Assembly: GCA_021770845.1 (NCBI GenBank) | Contig: JAETQF010000001.1 | Coordinates: forward strand, 62,001-126,000 | DNA from: Oscillospiraceae bacterium | GTDB lineage: Bacteria > Bacillota > Clostridia > Oscillospirales > Oscillospiraceae | Reading direction: 5' to 3' | DNA: 64,000 bases | In this document: positions 61,144 to 64,000 of the stretch, piece by piece | How the letters are laid out: every line of letters begins with the position of its first letter | How positions within the stretch are numbered: the stretch's first letter is position 1 | Translations under genes and position numbers: made by a program | Notes under the pieces: model-generated | Database searches by the model: none | Told to the model about the DNA's origin: nothing | Seen by the model: only the letters and a program-made list of their open reading frames with translations

Positions 61144-62013
61144 TTACGGCCTCATATCTTCCGGCGCTTCCAGTGTAAAGCGCCCCAGCTTGCCGCCGCG
61201 GAACTCGTCCAGCAGCAGCTTTGCCATCCGCGCTGTGTCCAATTCTCCGCCGGATATGCGCATACCCCGCTTCCTGGCGCAGTCCTCCAGCAGCTCCCAG
61301 CCCTGCCTGCCGTCCAGCTCCGTCAGCTTGTACCGATCCTTGATGGCCTGGGGGTAACGATTCCGCAGCAGCTCCAGCAGGGCGCAGGCCAGCCCCTCCA
61401 AATCCGTCACCTCGTCCTTCACCGCGCCGGTAAAGGCCAGATGCAGGCCGGTGGTCTCGTCCTCAAACTTGGGCCAGAGAATGCCCGGGGTATCCAACAG
61501 CTCCAGGCCGCTGTCCACGCTGACCCACTGCTTGCCCCGGGTAACGCCCGGCCGATCCCCTGTTTTAGCGGATTTGCGCTTGGCGACCTTGTTGATAAAG
61601 GTGGACTTGCCCACGTTGGGCACCCCCACTACCATGGCCCGGATGGGGCGGCCCACCTGTCCCCGCTCCTTCCATTTGGCCATCTGCTCCTTCAGCGCGT
61701 TCCGGGCCAGCGCCGCCATCTGCCCTACCCCGGTTCCCGCCCGGGAGTCCACCGTTGCGGCCGGGATCTTTCTCACTTTATTAAAATAGTCGGCCCAGAC
61801 CCGATTCATCTGGGGATCCGCCTGATCGGCCCGGTTCAGCATGACGATCCGGGGCTTGTCCCCGCAGATGGCGTCAATGTCCGGATTGCGGCTGGAGATG
61901 GGGATGCGGGCGTCTACAAGCTCCACCACGATGTCCACGTGCTTCAGGTCGGCCTCCATCTGCCGCCGGGTTTTGGTCATGTGCCCCGGGTACCACTGAA
62001 TATTCACAGGCAC
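61144..62013 (-). CDS. rbgA: Ribosome-biogenesis GTPase RbgA (YlqF)
   Basis: 289-aa circularly permuted GTPase for late 50S assembly: WYPGHMTKTRRQM, G4 NRADQAD before G1 GVPNVGKSTFINK, then DTPGILWPK. The rplS-rbgA-rnhB order is as in B. subtilis. Confidence 0.95.
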   Translation of the reverse strand: MPVNIQWYPGHMTKTRRQMEADLKHVDIVVELVDARIPISSRNPDIDAICGDKPRIVMLNRADQADPQMNRVWADYFNKVRKIPAATVDSRAGTGVGQMAALARNALKEQMAKWKERGQVGRPIRAMVVGVPNVGKSTFINKVAKRKSAKTGDRPGVTRGKQWVSVDSGLELLDTPGILWPKFEDETTGLHLAFTGAVKDEVTDLEGLACALLELLRNRYPQAIKDRYKLTELDGRQGWELLEDCARKRGMRISGGELDTARMAKLLLDEFRGGKLGRFTLEAPEDMRP

Positions 62014-62071
62014 GCCTCCTTATTATAATACCGTTCTGCCGGGGAATGCCGGACGCTCCGGTTTCTCCGAA

Positions 62072-62097
62072 TAAAAAAGGAGCGGTTCCCCGCTCCT
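62072..62097 (-). terminator. Terminator after rplS
   Basis: Minus strand AGGAGCGG-GGAA-CCGCTCCT followed by TTTTT (62097 down to about 62073). Confidence 0.88.
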
Positions 62098-62112
62098 CTT
62101 TTATTCCACAGC

Positions 62113-62454
62113 TTACAGATCCTCCTTGACCTTGGCCGCCTTGCCCACGCGGTCGCGCAGGTAGTACAGCTTGGCCCGGCGAACCTTGCCCTTCCGGACG
62201 GTCTCCACCTTCTCGATGGTGGGAGCGTGCAGGGGGAACACCTTTTCCACGCCCACGCCGTAAGAGATACGGCGCACGGTGAAGCTCTCCTCCACACCGC
62301 CGTGCTTCTTGGCGATCACGGTGCCCTCGAACACCTGGATACGCTCACGGCTGCCTTCCTTGACCCGGATGTGCACGCGGACAGTGTCGCCCACGCGGAC
62401 AGAAGGAGCTTCGTCCTTCATGTACTTCTCGCTGAATTGCTGCAGCAGATCCAT
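62113..62454 (-). CDS. rplS: 50S ribosomal protein L19
   Basis: 113-aa ribosomal protein: [49 protein letters not shown] and [23 protein letters not shown] before ATG 62454. A leader of about 75 nt with its own promoter precedes it. Confidence 0.97.
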   Translation of the reverse strand: MDLLQQFSEKYMKDEAPSVRVGDTVRVHIRVKEGSRERIQVFEGTVIAKKHGGVEESFTVRRISYGVGVEKVFPLHAPTIEKVETVRKGKVRRAKLYYLRDRVGKAAKVKEDL

Positions 62455-62525
62455 TTGTATTTCCTCCTATAGTCAGGCGTTCATGCGTCCAAGCCCGTTC
62501 GCCGCGCAGAGGACCACCCGTTTTC

Positions 62526-62540
62526 AGACTACGGTAGTCT
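62526..62540. promoter_or_regulatory. Palindrome AGACTACGGTAGTCT at the rplS start site
   Basis: 7-bp perfect arms around one G; the right arm overlaps the rplS -10 box. It could be an operator, or a 5'-end hairpin in the RNA. Confidence 0.45.
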
Positions 62541-62564
62541 ATCATATTGTGAAACGATTTGCAA
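62536..62564 (-). promoter_or_regulatory. SigA-type promoter for rplS
   Basis: Minus strand TTGCAA (62564-62559), 17 bp, TAGACT (62541-62536). Confidence 0.7.
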
Positions 62565-62583
62565 GGGGTTTCCCGGAAAAATT

Positions 62584-63192
62584 TTAAATCTGATCAGTTT
62601 TCCCCGCCCCCCTTCCGCCGTGACGGATCACCCCCGCCAGCAGCCACAGGGCGGTGAGCAGCAGAGACACGTTGGCATAGTGGACGGCGGCGATGGTTCC
62701 CACACCCGCCAGCACTCCCACCAGGCACCCGGCAAACGCCGTGAGCAGCCGGTCGGCCCAGTCCGGATCCAGCCGCTCCGCCAGCAGGCCGTACAGCACC
62801 CGCCCGCCGTCCAGCGGCAGGATGGGCAGCAGATTAAAGACCCCAAGCCCCAGGCTGAGCACCGCCGGCAGATGCCGGCCCTGCCAGTAGAACAGCCCGC
62901 CCAGCAGCAGATTGGCCCCGGGCCCCGCCAGAGCCACCAGGCTGTCCCGCCCGTAGGTCTGCGGCGCCCGGTAGGAGAAGGACAGCTCCGCTCCCACCGC
63001 GGTGAGGGACAGCCGCTCCACCCTCCCTCCGCAGCACCGCGCCGCCGCCACATGGCCCAGCTCGTGGACAACGCAGGCCAAAAGGCCCCAGGGCAGCAGC
63101 CCCACCCCCTCGTCCAGCCAGTACAGAGCCCCCAGCAGCAGCAAAAACCCGGGGCTGGCCTCCAGCCGGGGCCGGTCAGGATTTCGCCACAT
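62584..63192 (-). CDS. M50 site-2-type membrane protease (SpoIVFB-like)
   Basis: 202-aa multi-pass protease: zinc motif HELGH near residue 47, and NLLPILPLDGGR carrying the third ligand Asp. Directly follows an M23 gene, as in spoIVFA-spoIVFB, where SpoIVFB cleaves pro-SigK. ATG 63192 overlaps the M23 stop by 17 nt. The SpoIVFB assignment is by size, class and context. Confidence 0.85.
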   Translation of the reverse strand: MWRNPDRPRLEASPGFLLLLGALYWLDEGVGLLPWGLLACVVHELGHVAAARCCGGRVERLSLTAVGAELSFSYRAPQTYGRDSLVALAGPGANLLLGGLFYWQGRHLPAVLSLGLGVFNLLPILPLDGGRVLYGLLAERLDPDWADRLLTAFAGCLVGVLAGVGTIAAVHYANVSLLLTALWLLAGVIRHGGRGAGKTDQI

Positions 63193-64000
63193 AATAGGCC
63201 GGATCCAGCCGGATGTTGTCCTTCTCAATGGTAAAATGGAGATGGGCGCCGACGGCGTTTCCGGTGTCCCCCACCAGCGCCACCGTCTGCCCGCAGGTCA
63301 CCGGATCCCCCTTGTGCACCAGCAGCTTGCTGCAATGGGCGTAAAAGCTGCTGACATTGTTGGCGTGGGAGATCTTCAAATACAGGCCGAATTCATCGCT
63401 TTTGCCGATGTACTCCACCACGCCGTCGGCAAAGGCCCCGATCTCCGTCCCCTCCGCCGCGCCGATGTCCAGGGCAAGGTGGAACTCATTTTTTCCGTTC
63501 ACCGGACTGTCCCGGTAGCCAAAGGTGGAGGTCACCGGGCCCGTCACCGGATCCACCGTTTTAGGCAGCCCCAGCTCATAGAAGGCAAAGCTCACGTTGG
63601 AGGGCAGCTTGATCCCGTCGTCGGTGTACTCCTGGGCCACCGCCGTCACGAGGTTGGGCTGGGTGGGCTCCGGCGAGGGGCTGTCCGTCTCAGGCGGCGG
63701 AGAGGCAGGCGGGGCAGGCTCGTCCGGCGGCGTTCCGCCGCTCCGCCCCTCCATCACCCCGTGGGTGCTCAGGTAGGCCCGTCCCGCTCCAGGGGTCTGG
63801 CTCAGCAGTACCACCGACCGGGGCGCCTCCGGTTCCGGCGCAGGGATGTCCGGCTCCGGCTCGCCCCCTAAAATTCGCACCCACAGCGCCTCCAGAGAGG
63901 CCCCCAGCGGCGCTCCGTCGGAGACGGACTGGCTGAAGGCCCGAAAGGCCGCGGTGAAGTCCACATTTTCGTTCATGGCGGCGCGCCACGCCTCAAACTG
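63176..64000 (-). CDS. M23 metallopeptidase (SpoIVFA/SpoIIQ-like), 5' end outside the window
   Basis: The frame is open to the window edge (QFEAWRAAMNENV...), so the N-terminus is missing; at least 274 residues are present. A Pro/Glu/Ser-rich linker (about the middle third) leads to a LytM domain with HLALDIGA (HxxxD) and HLHFTIEKD (HxH). All zinc ligands are retained, so it may be an active endopeptidase. Partner of the downstream M50 protease. Confidence 0.85.
   Translation of the reverse strand, partial: QFEAWRAAMNENVDFTAAFRAFSQSVSDGAPLGASLEALWVRILGGEPEPDIPAPEPEAPRSVVLLSQTPGAGRAYLSTHGVMEGRSGGTPPDEPAPPASPPPETDSPSPEPTQPNLVTAVAQEYTDDGIKLPSNVSFAFYELGLPKTVDPVTGPVTSTFGYRDSPVNGKNEFHLALDIGAAEGTEIGAFADGVVEYIGKSDEFGLYLKISHANNVSSFYAHCSKLLVHKGDPVTCGQTVALVGDTGNAVGAHLHFTIEKDNIRLDPAYYVAKS

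Overview
The window is a 64 kb chromosomal segment of a GC-rich, endospore-forming member of the Firmicutes. It is most likely from the Oscillospiraceae (Flavonifractor / Pseudoflavonifractor / Lawsonibacter-like). This is inferred from three things: sporulation genes (spoVM, a sipL-like gene, spoIVA, cwlD, sigH and a spoIVFA/B-like pair); low-GC-Firmicutes gene order (remA-gmk-rpoZ-priA-def-fmt-rsmB-rlmN-prpC-prkC-rsgA-spoVM; tig-clpP-clpX-lon-engB); and a genome that is nonetheless rich in G and C. No phage, plasmid, CRISPR array or complete insertion sequence is visible.

Layout. 1-4 kb: broken tlyA, nadK, recN and a HAD phosphatase. 4.1-7.3 kb: a CarD-type regulator, ispD-ispF (MEP isoprenoid pathway), and a DUF3343 / class-V aminotransferase pair (sulfur or selenium handling). 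7.4-11.7 kb: cdaA-cdaR (c-di-AMP synthesis), then a little-known trio of DUF5685 protein, Cys-tailed J-domain protein and membrane protein. 11.7-23.8 kb: one long co-directional run covering RNA quality control (yicC), remA, nucleotide metabolism, transcription, replication restart, initiator-tRNA formylation and deformylation, rRNA methylation, the PrpC/PrkC phosphatase-kinase switch and RsgA. 23.9-27.1 kb: a spore-coat basement-layer module, spoVM - sipL-like - spoIVA, with SigE-like promoters. 27.2-35.4 kb: an AT-rich GNAT gene, a Crp/Fnr regulator divergent from leuCDB, a CoaX-like protein with an altered active site, an aminotransferase, a DUF1858 protein and a TrmK-Nif3 fusion. 35.4-39.5 kb: cwlD, radA, a small Cys protein, a Xer-type recombinase beside a long palindrome, and an AT-rich YdcF gene. 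39.6-45.3 kb: glycolysis (fba, PPi-type and ATP-type phosphofructokinases), purB and an amidase.

From about 42.7 kb to the end, essentially all genes are on the minus strand: sigH, ruvC-ruvA-DUF3784-ruvB, tRNA-Gly(CCC) with repeat debris, a FAH-family hydrolase, engB, lon, clpX, clpP, tig, a metallophosphoesterase, thrC, an M19 dipeptidase, yraN, rnhB, rbgA, rplS, and an M50/M23 pair. Genes on both sides therefore point toward about 38-43 kb, where the Xer recombinase and its 36-bp palindrome lie.

Most of the content is ordinary housekeeping. The points most worth a second look are the dif-like palindrome beside the recombinase, the DUF5685/J-domain/membrane trio, the spoVM-sipL-spoIVA cluster, the CoaX-like protein that lost a catalytic Asp, the TrmK-Nif3 fusion, the tlyA deletion, and the duplicated aminotransferase fragment plus palindromic element downstream of tRNA-Gly.
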